64,000 bases of DNA, from assembly GCA_029204225.1 (NCBI GenBank), contig CM055111.1, forward strand, positions 43,652,815 to 43,716,814. The letters run 5' to 3'. Source of the stretch: Diphasiastrum complanatum (taxonomy: Eukaryota; Streptophyta; Lycopodiopsida; Lycopodiales; Lycopodiaceae). How positions within the stretch are numbered: the first letter of the stretch is position 1; the number at the start of each line of letters is the position of its first letter. The notes beneath the pieces are model-generated. The model was not told where the DNA came from and made no database searches. It worked only from the letters and a program-made list of their open reading frames with translations. Both the position numbers and the translations under genes were made by a program. Positions 49,301 through 60,377 of this stretch are shown here, one piece after another.

Positions 49301-52300
49301 TAGATCATCTTGCACCTGAAACAGTCGGAAAACTACACAATAAAAATGCTCTTAATCAGAGCTTTTATCTGATACCCATATTGCCTAAAAAAATTTTTTT
49401 AGTAAAAAAAACGATTCTGTACGATTCTGGTTTTTTTCCGAACCGCGATTCAGAATCGGAGTGCAACTATGGTTCAAAGATCATCTCCAAATGAAGGAAA
49501 TTGTCCCTATATACATTGCCACCATTGATATGCGCCTGCTTCAAGATGAATAGTGGCAAAAATAATTTTGACTTTATAGTCGTGAGATTTGCCAAATTTT
49601 TGAGAATATTCTCGAAATCTTTGACTTGCTTGTTGGCTAGTTGTATCCATTTAATCTTTGATGATTTATTTCTCTAGATTACAATAGTGGTTACATTATC
49701 GTTGCCACATATAGAGAGTAGTTTTCTGTGCATGAACCCATGCAATCCAACTATAAATAGATAACCAATTTCAAAATGCCTTCACTTTGTTTCTCTTGAG
49801 CTATGAATGGTTCACTCATTGCATTTCCAAAGTTGGTTATATTTGTTCTACATTTACACCTATGCTGGGTGGGAATAAAGGGGTTTCCTTGACATTGTTG
49901 TAGGTGATTTCTAGTGCTTATAGGCTGATGCTATTGTGCATACAATCAAGAACATTGAACAATGTGGACAGCCATAGACTAAGCCTTCTTGAGAGAGGGT
50001 GTCGACGAGTAGAGAGAAACTGAAGGATTCTATTCCACTAAGAATGACATTGCTTCTCCAATGTGGAGAGATACAAATAGATGGGACATAGTTCAAGAAT
50101 GAATAGGCAACCACCATTCTCTTACAAGAAGAGAAGACAGAGTCAAACCCGTATGGACTCTAAAAGCCATTTTTACAATGGGCCCCTTAAGCTTAAAACA
50201 TAATATTACATTTAAAAATAGTGCTCCTATGGGTGTACAACATTGATAGGGCCCAAACTTATCAATAAACTTTTCATTAGTTAACAAAAAACTCGACAAA
50301 GGCACTGCGAGTTTTTATTTTTGACAATTGTCGTGTTCCAATCATCTTCAATTTGAATGTTGCTAGTAGTTGAGTCATTTGTGAAATAGCCTGACTTAAT
50401 TCCACACAAGCTGCTTTATCTTCTACTCGTGCCATTCTATCCTCTTCTCTATGTCAATCAATCTTAGTTATTAATTCGTAAAGGCAAGTGAATTTCAGCT
50501 CAATCAACTGTTCCTCAATAGGGTATTAACCTCCTGAACTAGTTGTTTTCCCTCATTTTCCATTTATGGTAGTACGATATTAGCTAGTGACCACAAGATC
50601 TTACGAATTTAAGTAGCAGATATGAAGAATTCAATTGCCAGGCAGCATGAAGGAGATAGCACAACATGTACTCCAAGGCACACAACTTGATTAGATTAAA
50701 CTAAACTCAGACTCAGTAAACATTCAGTGACATCCTTGTGCTCGGCATGCTAAGCCAACAAGTGTTTCTTATGGTGCCACAAGTTCAGTGGGTCCAACTG
50801 TAACCCATGCACAGTGACACATGTGCTAATTGAAGTCAAGCTTAAGTTAACCAGAATTAGAGCAAGTTAACTAGTGTTTTGATTGTAACATTATCCCTTA
50901 AAGACAAGTTAACTTTAACTATGGAAGGTTTTGCCCTAAACACCACAAATTTGTCTTTACACAATGGTTTCCTAAATATATCTGCTAATTGTTCAGTCCT
51001 ACAATGTTATACATCAACTTCTTTGTGTGTGTCTTGTAAGCAGGATCTTGAGGTGCTTTCCCTTACATTGGTATTAGAGCAAGGCTTACAAAGATCAAAG
51101 AATTTGGATCTGTGAAGCTTTTAGTCGATTCTTTAGTAGAGAGATCAATTCGTTTTCTAATCCTAGTGAACAAGCTTCCTATTAGAGTTGATGTTACATT
51201 GTTACCCCTAATGTTGTCATCTAGGGTTATTAGGCCATGCCTGCATGCTATTTCTAGGGGCCTTTACCTATATTTAGTAAAGTCAAGTTAGAATTTAGTT
51301 AGACTCAAGTTCGAAATTCTAGTGCTTGATTTGGAGCACAAGTTTTGCTATAGATAAGTGTTGGTGCTTTTACCTTCTATAGAGACATTAATTAGGCAAT
51401 TGCTTTAAGGCTGCTTTTGCTTTTGCTTTTGGGCATAGACCAAAGTCTATAAGTATGTAGTGCGCCCTAGCTCATTAGCAATGGGACATAGTTGGATTTT
51501 CTCATCACTTGTATTCTCTCTCACGTGTTTGGCTATTGTTTCATCAAAATAGGAATCTTGTCTTGGGTTACTTGTATGAGCAAGTCGGTTTTCTAACATG
51601 GTATCAGAGCATTGTTCAAGATTTGAGAGAACAAGGAGGTCCTCAACGAACGGAGTAAATCATCATATGCAAGTTGATCCGACCATCTTCAAGGTGTGGA
51701 GGTGGTGTCCCTAGCCAACTCTCAAGTTTGATCTTCATCTACCACAGTGGCAGCTTTGTGAGAAGATCTAGTGCTACAAGGAGAAGGGTTGTGCTGCAAG
51801 AGGAGATTATGAAATTTGCCTCATAGCTTAGGTTGTTGTAGGACAGCAAAGCATGGAGAAGGTTGGATCACGAAGAAGAGTTTAGATCTGATCGCTGGCC
51901 TGTTTGTAGGTCTAAATTTTGAATTAGCCCAGATCTTTGTTGGCTCGGGGATGATGCTATTGGAGATTGATCAGTAGCTTTTCATTGGTTGGGTGGTTTT
52001 GTTTCACTATTATTCCTTAGTATGTGTCTTGTAAGCAGGATTTTGAGGTGCTTTCCCTTATAGTACCACTCTCAATTCACCTAAAAAATTCGCCCCCTGG
52101 ATTGCTATCGTTATGTGCACGATCGATACCAACCAGTTACTAGATATTCTAAGTAAAGCGGTTCTAGAACTCCACCAAAATAACAAGCAACATGACAATC
52201 AGATGCAATATCTATTTAGTCAATTACAATCCGTTAGCTTCATCAACTTGGGCTATCAAACAGATGGTTACCGCGAAAAGAAATTTAAACGCCCCGAAGT

Positions 52301-55300
52301 TGTCAAGGATTCCACAAGGCTTCTAACTTAGATCAAACATTTGTGGAATGCTTGTTTAGACTTTACGGATTACTGGGTGACAAAGTGAATAGTTGCGATT
52401 CGAAGTTCACTGGTCACTTTTGGTCGGTCGTATTTTCGAAATTGGAAACATTTTTAAGCTTTAGTCCTTCGGATCATCCCAAAACGAAAGGTCAAACGGA
52501 AAGAACTAATCAGACGATGGAACAAATACTATGAGCTTATATCTCCAACGGCAATCAGTTACGAATGAAGCCACAATTGATTTAGAGCTAAGCTATGAAA
52601 GCATCACTGGGAGGGATAATAGTGCGCCCTCCAAGAAGGCCCCCACTCTCCAGTAATATGTCCAAATGTCCAAATAATGAATAATAAGGCCCAAGTCCAA
52701 CCATAAAGTCTAAGTGTCAATAATGAATAAAAAAGGGCCCAAGGCGTGCTTATGCATTAAGTAAAGTAAATATAAATGAACGTGGCGAATGTAATGAGCC
52801 TCATTGCAAGGATTATTTGCCTTTGATTGAGTTTGCCTACAATAGCAGTAAACACATGGCTACCGGTTATAGCCAATTTAATATATGGACATCAACCTAG
52901 ATCGCCCAATTCAGTAGAAACTCGAACGATTAAGTTTCAGAAGGTGACCAATTTCTTGCATGATATGTAGGAAATGCTACCAATAGCATGTGAGAATGTC
53001 CAGAGCGCCCAAGATAGAGATAGAAACATAAACCCAATAAGATCTTGGATACAAACTAGACAATTACGAATTCGTATAGTTACCGAGCATGTAGTCCGAT
53101 GGAAGGGTGATGATGACTACTCTTGGGAATAGGTGGATAGCCTTAGAAAGAACTTCCCTAAATTTAACTTCTGAGGACTAAACTTGATTAAGGGGAGATG
53201 TATGTCATGCCCACGATTGGACTGATCTCTGATTAGTATCCTGTAAAGAGGTCAATAAGCATATCTCAACCCGTTTATTGATTATGATTGTGAGGGGTTG
53301 GGACCCTCATGGTCTCTAATCATAATTAATGATTTAGATGCCTGAATCTCATGATGGCAGATTTATATGGAACTAGCAGTGACTCAAGTAAGTAGCTGAT
53401 GTGGCCCAATTAGGCTACTGATGTGTCCCAATGAGATGTCACAGTTCACTCCTAGTTTGGAGTGGAGCCTTGAACCATAGGCCTCTCTTGGAGGAGAGCT
53501 TGATTTGGTGTATTGTAGCTAGATGTTGCTGGTGTGACATCTCTCCTATTGAGTCCTTGTTTGGTTCATAGCTTGGGGACTGGATCCAATTGATCTAGGT
53601 TGGTTGGGTAGGTTTGATCCATCATAAGTTCCCTTTCTTTTCTTGATTCAGCATCCTAGTCTTTGATCCTTGGAGTAGGCTATCATATGATCCTTGGTCT
53701 TTAGTTATTTTGAAAGCATGCACTAAGTTTTATCTCATGCACGTCATGAACTAATTTTACTTGTAACTTCATAAATCACTATAGAATGGTGCATTGCCAA
53801 CAATGGCGATAAGTTACTCTCTAGGTAATCCTATTAATAAGTTTTGACCTTTGTTTTGCAAGATTTGCATGATCGTAAAAGTAGGTTTTGAGCAAGTGTT
53901 GTTGTTTTACTTTTCTTCCTAACCGACAATTGTAATTTTTTTTTAGCAAAAATGCTAACTACGTGCATATAAAACCATGCACAAGAGATGCTAAAGCACG
54001 CTTCTAATGGATTTGAATTGCACGTAAAGTTTCTTGACTTGTTCACCCAATCCCATGTTTGATTATAATCGCTACGCCCAACTTCTTTATGAAAAAGAAT
54101 TTCAATATCAGATTCTTTCTTTGAACTTATAAGTCCTTTCCAAAAACATTTACTAGGGAACAACATGAACTGCAAAGACTTCACCTTCTTAGCCTGCTCC
54201 TCCTTCAACTTTGCTGATTTGATTCTTTCTGTGGATTGTTCAATCTTTTTGCGAAAATGTTCAAGAGCTGTTTAGACAAAAGGCAACAAAGAAGCCAACA
54301 CAAGAATGTTGGTAAATAGAAAATACATCAGATTCCATTACATGATTTTTTCCAAGTAAAGGCACAAATAAACGAAGACATACCTGATTTCTTTGGACCA
54401 GCAGTTAGTTTCACTTGCCATGCCAACTCGGCCAACTCACGTTCCACATTGCGAATCTTAGAGTAATTGTCTTCAATGTACCTGTAGTACAAACGATTAT
54501 ATTGTTTCCCTTGTTATGTGATTTCATGGCACTTAATATCCACTATCATGGATGCCGATTGTTTTTTGTTAACGCATAAATTTTTATAAAGCAATCAGCT
54601 CCTCTTGGTGTTTTGAGCTTGATAACCTGCTTGAAAAACATTAACAGACACTTTGATGTCCGAAAAGTTAATGGATGAAGTATGCAGATCCACGACGCTA
54701 CAATATTTGTCTAACTGGTATGGCGACTCATCACACTGAACTCTTTCCATTTCTGAACTAAACTGCCTACAGTCTCTGTACACATGAGTGTTTGCTCCTC
54801 ATTGGCATAAAACTAATGAACCGTGAATAATTTTGTTGATAGCAACTGCATTTTTAGCTGGAGGATGATTAAGGTAAAGCGACCAGCCCATGCATAATAG
54901 CTGTTGGAAAAGATCCAAGCATATCTGTTCATCCTCTAGCAAACAAACAAAATTTTCATCTTCCATGTGTAAGAGTGATTCTAAGTTCTTTCCATGCTTT
55001 ACTTTGTTCATTTGTCAATCGAAAGGCGTTGAATCACACAGACTTGTCTATCTCAAAGAATTGAGCATAAATCAAAGACAAATTACAGCTTAAGGTCTTA
55101 ATATTGAAAGCTGACAATATCAAATTTTTTTAGGTTTACGCATGGACAACGGTACTGAACAATGCAATACAACAAAATAGAAAGAAAAATGGCATCAAAT
55201 GGAGGGATTAACCTTCTCAACTGAAGCTCCTTTTCTTCCAAAACCTGCACCAAGTAACCAATTCCTCCTTCACAAATGTGGCTCGTACTCACACATGCTA

Positions 55301-55669
55301 CCGAATTCTAATTAAAAAGTCTTTAAGGTTAAGGACTGAAATTACAGTTGAAACTTGGGGCTACTTGCTCTATGTTCTTAAAATTACTCGTACGCCCTCT
55401 AACATTTATCGATCTGATTGGAGTGCTAATTTAATGCTCGAGCAATGTGTTCGTGTTGGCCAAAATGACGTCGATATCAACAAACTTGCAGGAAGTAAAG
55501 GCGTGTGAGCTAATACGAAAGCTAAGCTCACAAACAGCGATCTGAGAGAGGAAAGAAGACGGGAAGAATAGACGTACATGCATACCTTCTCTGTATACGA
55601 GACGATGGGAAAGTCGGAGGGGATGCCGTCGGGACCGATCTGAGGGATCATAACTGATGATTTTTCCAT
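40324..55669 (-). CDS. Coiled-coil protein, RAB6-interacting-golgin-like, seven exons
   Basis: Host gene, 289 residues. Minus-strand exons: 55586-55669, 55213-55244, 54384-54481, 54185-54267, 41144-41221, 40812-40943 and 40324-40686. All borders are GT-AG and all phases agree. Residues 1-28 are a conserved-looking start ([13 protein letters not shown]). Residues 30-145 are a charged coiled coil ([54 protein letters not shown]). Residues 150-289 are low-complexity and end with [13 protein letters not shown] and [12 protein letters not shown]. The coiled coil and the GAGFDV end match, from memory, a plant family often named RAB6-interacting golgin; a Golgi role is inferred from that name only. 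Intron 4 is 12,963 bp and full of transposons. The start codon is the first ATG after a GA-rich leader. Confidence 0.75.
41222..44205. other. Intron 4 of the coiled-coil gene, unannotated part
   Basis: AT-rich intron sequence. Short frames (for example 42039-42341 minus) show no family. A small GC-rich foldback lies at 43494-43575. Confidence 0.45.
43494..43575. repeat. 82-bp GC-rich foldback
   Basis: Begins GGTTATGGGGGAA and ends TTTCCCCATAACC, nearly perfect inverted ends. The interior has a CCTCCCCCCCAGGGGAGG-like palindrome. No clear target duplication. Confidence 0.7.
44210..44434 (-). pseudogene. Ty3-gypsy RT/RNase H junction fragment
   Basis: Minus-strand frame of 75 codons containing [20 protein letters not shown]. 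The 'DAS..G..A.L' pattern matches the start of gypsy RNase H. Isolated piece inside intron 4. Confidence 0.5.
44685..45371 (-). pseudogene. Ty1-copia gag (UBN2-type)
   Basis: Minus strand, starting at the ATG at 45371 just inside the [23 protein letters not shown], then [16 protein letters not shown] stop and shift near 45200 lead into [24 protein letters not shown], a helical stretch and [15 protein letters not shown], the typical order of copia gag. It ends at 44685 before any zinc knuckle. Confidence 0.8.
45426..45437 (-). promoter_or_regulatory. Primer binding site, initiator tRNA-Met type
   Basis: On the minus strand TGGTATCAAAGC, one base from the TGGTATCAGAGC complement of initiator tRNA-Met. 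It directly abuts the LTR at 45438. Confidence 0.85.
45438..46212 (-). repeat. Copia 5' LTR, 775 bp
   Basis: Begins TGTC and ends GACA as read on the plus strand. It lies immediately outside the PBS and upstream of the gag on the same strand. Contains TTCGCGAAC, TTCGCGATTGATTCGCAAA and GTCGCGAATTG motifs. The base after it could begin a target duplication (ACAAT), but the other end of the element is missing. Confidence 0.75.
46250..47215 (-). pseudogene. Ty3-gypsy reverse transcriptase, split by a MITE
   Basis: Minus strand. 47210-47042 reads [27 protein letters not shown] and GHYEF. 46690-46440 continues [20 protein letters not shown] and then degenerate palm and YLGHIV segments near 46450. 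The usual YEF...MPFG continuity is broken exactly where MITE 1 (46691-47038) sits. Stops are frequent, so dead. Confidence 0.8.
46691..47038. mobile_element. MITE 1, hAT type, 348 bp
   Basis: Ends CATAGTTG and CAACTATG. Candidate 8-bp target duplications TTTCAAAC (left) and ATTAAAAC (right) match at 6 of 8. The interior has repeated GTTTCTAGAAACG and CCAGAAACG words near both ends. Interrupts the gypsy RT. Confidence 0.75.
47216..48390 (-). pseudogene. Ty3-gypsy protease and linker region
   Basis: Minus strand between gag and RT. 47898-47544 has [14 protein letters not shown], resembling the ILG segment of the retropepsin, with frame breaks. Weakly conserved otherwise. Confidence 0.5.
48391..49640 (-). 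pseudogene. Ty3-gypsy gag, split by MITE 2
   Basis: Minus strand. 49620-49480 gives a frame-broken version of the HLE..A..WW segment of retrotransposon gag, and 48820-48397 continues to [15 protein letters not shown] and [12 protein letters not shown], the typical end of that domain. MITE 2 (48836-49471) lies between. No intact frame. Confidence 0.65.
48836..49471. mobile_element. MITE 2, hAT type, 636 bp
   Basis: Perfect 10-bp terminal inverted repeats CATAGTTGCA/TGCAACTATG and 8-bp flanks GTTCAGAG (48828-48835) and GTTCAAAG (49472-49479), matching at 7 of 8. Subterminal CGCGATTC words occur near both ends. The terminus is shared with MITE 1. No coding capacity recognised. Confidence 0.88.
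49641..51028. other. Gypsy 5' region and intron DNA
   Basis: Mostly non-coding. Broken minus-strand frames to about 50540 may be leader or N-terminal gag of the same gypsy element. No PBS identified. Confidence 0.35.
51192..51598 (+). repeat. LTR, 407 bp, plus orientation
   Basis: Begins TGTTA and ends TAACA (5-bp inverted ends) and is followed at once by an exact initiator tRNA-Met PBS. Interior unrelated to the TCGCGA-type LTRs. No matching second LTR in the window. Confidence 0.65.
51599..51610 (+). promoter_or_regulatory. Primer binding site, initiator tRNA-Met
   Basis: TGGTATCAGAGC, a perfect match to the common plant copia PBS, abutting the LTR end. Confidence 0.85.
52113..53173 (+). 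pseudogene. Ty3-gypsy fragments: gag-like start and integrase
   Basis: Plus strand. 52113-52331 is a short Gln-rich open frame, possibly gag. 52400-52535 encodes an integrase core segment ([11 protein letters not shown], then [15 protein letters not shown] with the catalytic Glu in QTER). After an insertion (about 52600-52790), 52800-53173 gives [15 protein letters not shown] and a chromodomain-like end ([17 protein letters not shown]). Stops and shifts interrupt it. RT is missing, so this is a deletion remnant. Confidence 0.75.
52600..52795. repeat. Insertion inside the gypsy integrase
   Basis: About 195 bp of non-coding DNA with AAGGCCCAAGTCC and AAGTCTAAGTG words, similar to 28895-28915. 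It separates the integrase core from its C-terminal part, so it is probably a short element or solo-LTR piece. Confidence 0.45.
53174..54184. other. Intron 4 of the coiled-coil gene, right end
   Basis: Non-coding. It continues to the exon 4 donor at 54184. No element recognised. Confidence 0.5.
54595..55011 (-). other. Two open stretches in intron 2 of the coiled-coil gene
   Basis: 55011-54799 and 54783-54595 are open on the minus strand (70 and 62 codons from ATG), with compositions like ordinary protein ([40 protein letters not shown]). No family recognised. They lie on the sense strand between exons 2 and 3. The splice sites around them are good enough that they are more likely intronic or an old insertion than exons. 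Confidence 0.25.
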
Positions 55670-55676
55670 TTGCGCA

Positions 55677-55682
<6 letters not shown>

Positions 55683-55715
<33 letters not shown>
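55683..55715. repeat. (CT)n in the 5' leader of the coiled-coil gene
   Basis: About 16 CT units starting 14 bp upstream of the start codon at 55669, so the mRNA leader would carry a GA repeat. GA-rich leaders are common in plant genes. Confidence 0.9.
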
Positions 55716-55719
<4 letters not shown>

Positions 55720-56342
55720 TGTCAGCAGGTAAACTGTATGAAATCTTTGAAGCGAGTAATATTTGTTGCCCCCTTTACAGCCCAGTCTCTTCTTTTGGTC
55801 CAGTCACCCTTAATAATACTGGCGCACGCTAGAAGAGAGTGTGTGTAACTTTCATCGATTCAATGTTCACATCCCCGAAATGAGCCTACATCTCAAGAAT
55901 GTTTAAAAAGTTCATGGTCTACATTAAGCTTTAGGTATCTCATGCTTAAAAAAAGAACACCTTGGTGCATTTATTCATAGGAAAAAGTAATAGGTACATT
56001 GATGAAAAAGATATACACATCCCAAAGTAAGCTCAAACAAGAGCAAAGCTTGCAATAAAGTTAAGATTAATTCAGATCCTGGCATTAAAAAAAAAAGTGC
56101 ATAAACTATGATGATGTCAGTGGGAATCTGCCAACTGACTGCAGCAGATCAAAAAAGTGAAGAGGTGGTGAGTCGGCTAATGAAGGGAGATGAGATGTAG
56201 GAGACCCAACCACCGTGAAGATGTGCACAACATTAGAACGTCCGTGAAAGGCAAACTTTTAAAAATGCATGTTTTTCATAAGCTTGTACTTCTCAAACTG
56301 GAGGCCCATCCTAGGAGTCCATCCCAGAGTATAATGCATTTG

Positions 56343-56378
<36 letters not shown>

Positions 56379-58765
56379 TTGAGCTCTAGGAGAGCACTCT
56401 ATGGCAAGTGACTTTGCAGCCATCTACTCCTCCCATCCTGGTGGTGACCTAGGGCAATGGACAATCACACCTTTCTCCCTTGTTTCATGAGCATTCAATC
56501 AAGTTTACTTTTGGTTAGTTGTGCTATGATTTTGCAACTCATCAAGTTGTTTTTTCTTATGTTTAGTGGTCTATTTGGTGTTAATTGTGTGCAATTTCGT
56601 GGTTGTATTCTTAATTTTGCTGCTCCCTCAACATCATTGGTTCTGTGGTATTGCAACTATCTTCATACTCTTGCTATTATGGCACTCATGTTGTTCGAAT
56701 GTTGATGCTATCAACAATCTATTCCAGCGACAGGACAAATTTTGGTTGTTTCCTAACTTGGCTCTTTGTTGCACTTGGAGGGAGATTGTGGGGGACTTTT
56801 CTCTTGTCCTCGAGTTTGGTTTTGTGACACCTGCTCCTCAAGACTACTCTATCCATGTCATTTCGGTGGATGAGCTAAGAGCTCTCTTATCCAAGTTTCC
56901 TTGGTGGTACGCACACCGTTCAATTGCTTAGCAAGAGGTTCCACATTTTGGCTCTTTATGTAATTTTTATCAATAGGTTTTTTTATTTTTCCACAATTTC
57001 TAGGTGTTGTTAGGCTTATTTTCATTTTTATTTTGAAGCATTTAATTGTTCTTTGGCTTGGTCTAAAGACGTGTTTGACTGATTCAGAGCGTAAAAACTT
57101 ACTCCACTTTTGAAACTGCAAAAACCTTCACTAAAATTTACATAATTGAGTTTTTTTTATTGCTTTTCTTTGTGTTGCCTTGCCCATGCCTAAGTGAGAG
57201 AGACAATGACCTAATACTAGTCCTAGGCTAGTCACCTCCCACATAGGCTTGCTTTTTCTCTTGGCTTGTTTTCTGTTTGCTATCATCTATCACTGATGGT
57301 TTCCACCTTTCTTTCCATTTCTTATTGCCAGCTAGATTTTTGTGAGCTTCCTACTACGTGGACAATGCCATAAGGCACTAGTCATTGGCCTTGGTCCTCA
57401 ATTTGTGGGCTCCACCTGTCGTTGGTGTTAGAAGAAGTAAAAAAATGTTCGATAGAGAAAATATTGCATTTGATAGATGCACTATCAAGCTCTACGGAAT
57501 ATGCCAATCAAATTTGAACAAAACTATTGTGACTATTGCCACGTTCAAATTCTAATTAATTCTAACTTTGAAATCATCAGAATTTAGTAAATTGATTTCA
57601 TAGACAAACATAACAAAATAAACATTGTTGTATCGAATATTATAGTATCAAAATATTCGACAATTCAGACAAAACTTTAAGAGAACGTCATCAGATTACA
57701 ATAGAACAGAGAAACATTTGATGATTATGACATAATACTGAACACGATAAAACTGTATGATCAGATTAGTAACTACTGCATGTACAAATCAAAAGAATCA
57801 TAAGCACAAAACCATAGCGGATGCAACCACATACTCAAAACTATCTCTGAGTATCCGATTGACTATGTTTGACACTTTCGCTAATAAGCAATAAGAGTTT
57901 CTAGAAATGCGCTATATTAATCTCCAAGATCAATATGCAAAAGAGGAAGAAGCTCAAGAAGTTAACCTAGAAAGAGATCAACTAACTATATATACTAGTT
58001 ATGAATGTCGTTTAGGCTTATCCAAATGACAGTTGAAGGCAGTTGTTTGGTCGCATATCACAATTGGAGCTTAGCCATATTCTGTTGTCAATTATCCAGT
58101 TGGGCTTCCTAGAAACTACTTGCAAAAATCATTAGGGCAAATTGTTAGCTTCAGAACAAGTGGAAACATGACTCCACTTGATGTAGCCATGTAGCAATGA
58201 CCTGATCCTCTCTTTCAACCTGTTTCAATGCACAAAGCACTCCTTTGAAAAAACAACAAGTGTTTTCAAAAGGAAATCACAAAGATATGAAACTTCTCAA
58301 TTCTCTTCTAGCACTTATACCAAGCAAATCAACACATATAATCATGAAATCTTGATCAGCATATGATCTATCCTCAATCTAATGACTCTTGTCACTTTCT
58401 AAGACTGAAACACACTCAAATGAAGTCCAGAAACCTCACTATCTAGAGATCAAATCAAAATTAGGGTTTGATAAAATCACAAAAAATTAATTATTTCAAA
58501 ATCTACATGCAAATGCCAAAAACTTGATATGCAATCTATTAGCCACCACTTAGACTTTTCCAATGATCCAAAAATTGGCAAAATCCAGCATCAAATGTGA
58601 AAAATTAGAATTGATCAAGATTATAACTCTATATAGGGTTTTGATCTACAAAATATCCTATCTACATATGCAAGAAACTCGATTTTGGTGTAGAATCCAA
58701 TCTAGCATGCTCTAGCATTGATATTTTCTCCAAATCATTGATAGATGAAGAGAAATCGAGTCAGC
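55716..58765. other. No gene recognised; promoter side of the coiled-coil gene
   Basis: Contains a GA microsatellite (56346-56373) and an open frame at 56566-56931 that is hydrophobic then ordinary in composition but resembles nothing I know. The rest is AT-rich. Part below 58766 could be the internal leader of a retroelement primed at 58766-58777. Confidence 0.35.
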
Positions 58766-58777
58766 GCTCTGATACCA
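58766..58777 (-). promoter_or_regulatory. Primer binding site, initiator tRNA-Met
   Basis: On the minus strand TGGTATCAGAGC, exact. The LTR it belongs to must lie at higher coordinates, which is the interval directly after the copia pol stop at 59793. Confidence 0.8.
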
Positions 58778-58783
58778 CTCTTG

Positions 58784-59792
58784 GGAGTCAAGCGGTGCTG
58801 CGATACGAATGATGAGAATCGTGAGAATAAAAATTTCACGAAGACATTCGCGACTCTCTTTCGAGATTCGGATGGAGTTCAGATGCGTTCGCTGCTCACT
58901 GCCAACTGAAACACTCCTACAATCCTCCAAAGGGTAGTCAGGTACTACTGATCTACATTCATAAAATTAATATAGCATTCCACGTCATTTCAACCAAGGT
59001 GCGGAATTCAACAAGAAAACTCAGAGATATTAAAATAAACAACATAAGCATTTGACATTCAAGATCACACACGAACAAAAAATAATCTATATTGATTTTC
59101 TCTGATTTCTTCAGGGCACTGTATGCAAATCCACGCAGTGCGTTGGCGTGAGAGAATCACGGTTCTCTCACGAGTATTAGTCTCACTTTACAAGCAGACA
59201 ATCGGATCTTCTGATCCTAGATAGAATTGTCTTCTTGCACGTAGGCGGAGCTTCTGTCTGTTTTTCGTCTTGATTGCTTACTAGCATCAGACTACTTCTT
59301 GTTCTTCTTTCTTACATAGTTACACACTGTGTATCCTATTGATATATGTCAAGTGTTATTCAGTAAGTACAGTCTCTCTATGCAAATCTAAGATTAGAGT
59401 GATTGACCATCTACAACTAACCAGAGAATCAGTTTAGCCATGACCTAGGGAGTATTTGTTGACGTCATGCCATCGGGTCAGATCTCTGTACTTCTGGTAC
59501 TTGCGTGATCTCTGGTGGTACTCCTTGGAGCGCGAGGACAAAACGAGTTTTGTTTCCATCATTGGTTTCGTTTACCTTGTTCGTCTTTCTCTCGTATAGG
59601 ACCGCAAGAGAATCTCGTTCGTGGATCGTTCGTGTTCGCGAAACTCTTCGTGTTTCGCGTCTTCAGATGTTCGAGTTCGCGAACATGTTGGTCTTTGTCT
59701 TCGTTGACTTTCGTGTTTGCGAAACTCTTCGTGTTTCGTGTCTTCAGATATTCGAGTTTCACAAACATGTTCGTCAATCGAGGTGCCGCAAG
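58784..59792 (-). repeat. Copia LTR region with TCGCGAA motifs
   Basis: Non-coding interval between the copia RNase H stop and the PBS. 59600-59770 carries TTCGCGAAACTC, TTCGCGAACATG and TTTCGCG words in two related units of about 85 bp. The left end near 58782 reads TGGGA, consistent with an LTR edge. Exact right edge not set. Confidence 0.5.
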
Positions 59793-60374
59793 CTAGCAAG
59801 TCTTTTCAGAAACACTTTGTTTCTTCAGCTCCCTCTCAAAGCATGGTAGCCTTATGATCCCGAGACTGCTCCTTTGCCTCTCCAAGAGTCCTTTGTCCAG
59901 AGCCTTTGTGAAGATGTCAGCAACCATATCTTTCGTTACGATGAAGGTGGTCTGCATCATCTTCTTCTCAATCAGATCCGTGATCAAGTGATACTTGATC
60001 GCAATGTGCTTCGTCCTGGAATGGAAAACGGGATCCTTTGTGAGGTGTATTATAGAGGTGTTGTCCATCTGCAAGATCAGTGGCTCGTTTCTTGTTTCAC
60101 CCAATTCATCCAGGAACTGTCTTAGCCAAATTATTTTGCTGGCCATCTTTGTTGCTGCTACGTACTTTGCTTCACAGAATGACTGGGCTACAATGGTCTG
60201 CTTCTTGCTGACCGAGAGAACTGCTGCTCTTGATGCGATAGTGCATCCTCTTGAAACACTTTTACAGTCGTCCTTGAGAGATATCCAGCTGGCGTCGCTG
60301 TAGGAAAGTATCCTGAGACCTGCACCACGACAATAACACAAGTCATAATCCCTCGTTAATTGAAGATATTGCAA
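59793..60374 (-). pseudogene. Copia RNase H domain
   Basis: Minus-strand 194-codon open frame. It contains ILSYSDASW, SKKQTIVAQSFCEAKYVA, MDNTSIIHLTKDPVFHSRTK and VADIFTKAL. All are hallmarks of the copia RNase H end, with the catalytic Asp in SDASW and Glu in CEAKY. The open frame reaches the natural stop. Confidence 0.9.
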
Positions 60375-60377
60375 AAT

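Larger units (their letters stand above)
51029..52062. repeat. About 37-bp direct repeats flanking an LTR fragment
   Basis: GTGTCTTGTAAGCAGGATCT at 51029 and its near-copy at 52026, both continuing TTGAGGTGCTTTCCCTTA, with one mismatch. They bracket the LTR and leader at 51192-52020. Too long for a normal target duplication. Confidence 0.85.
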
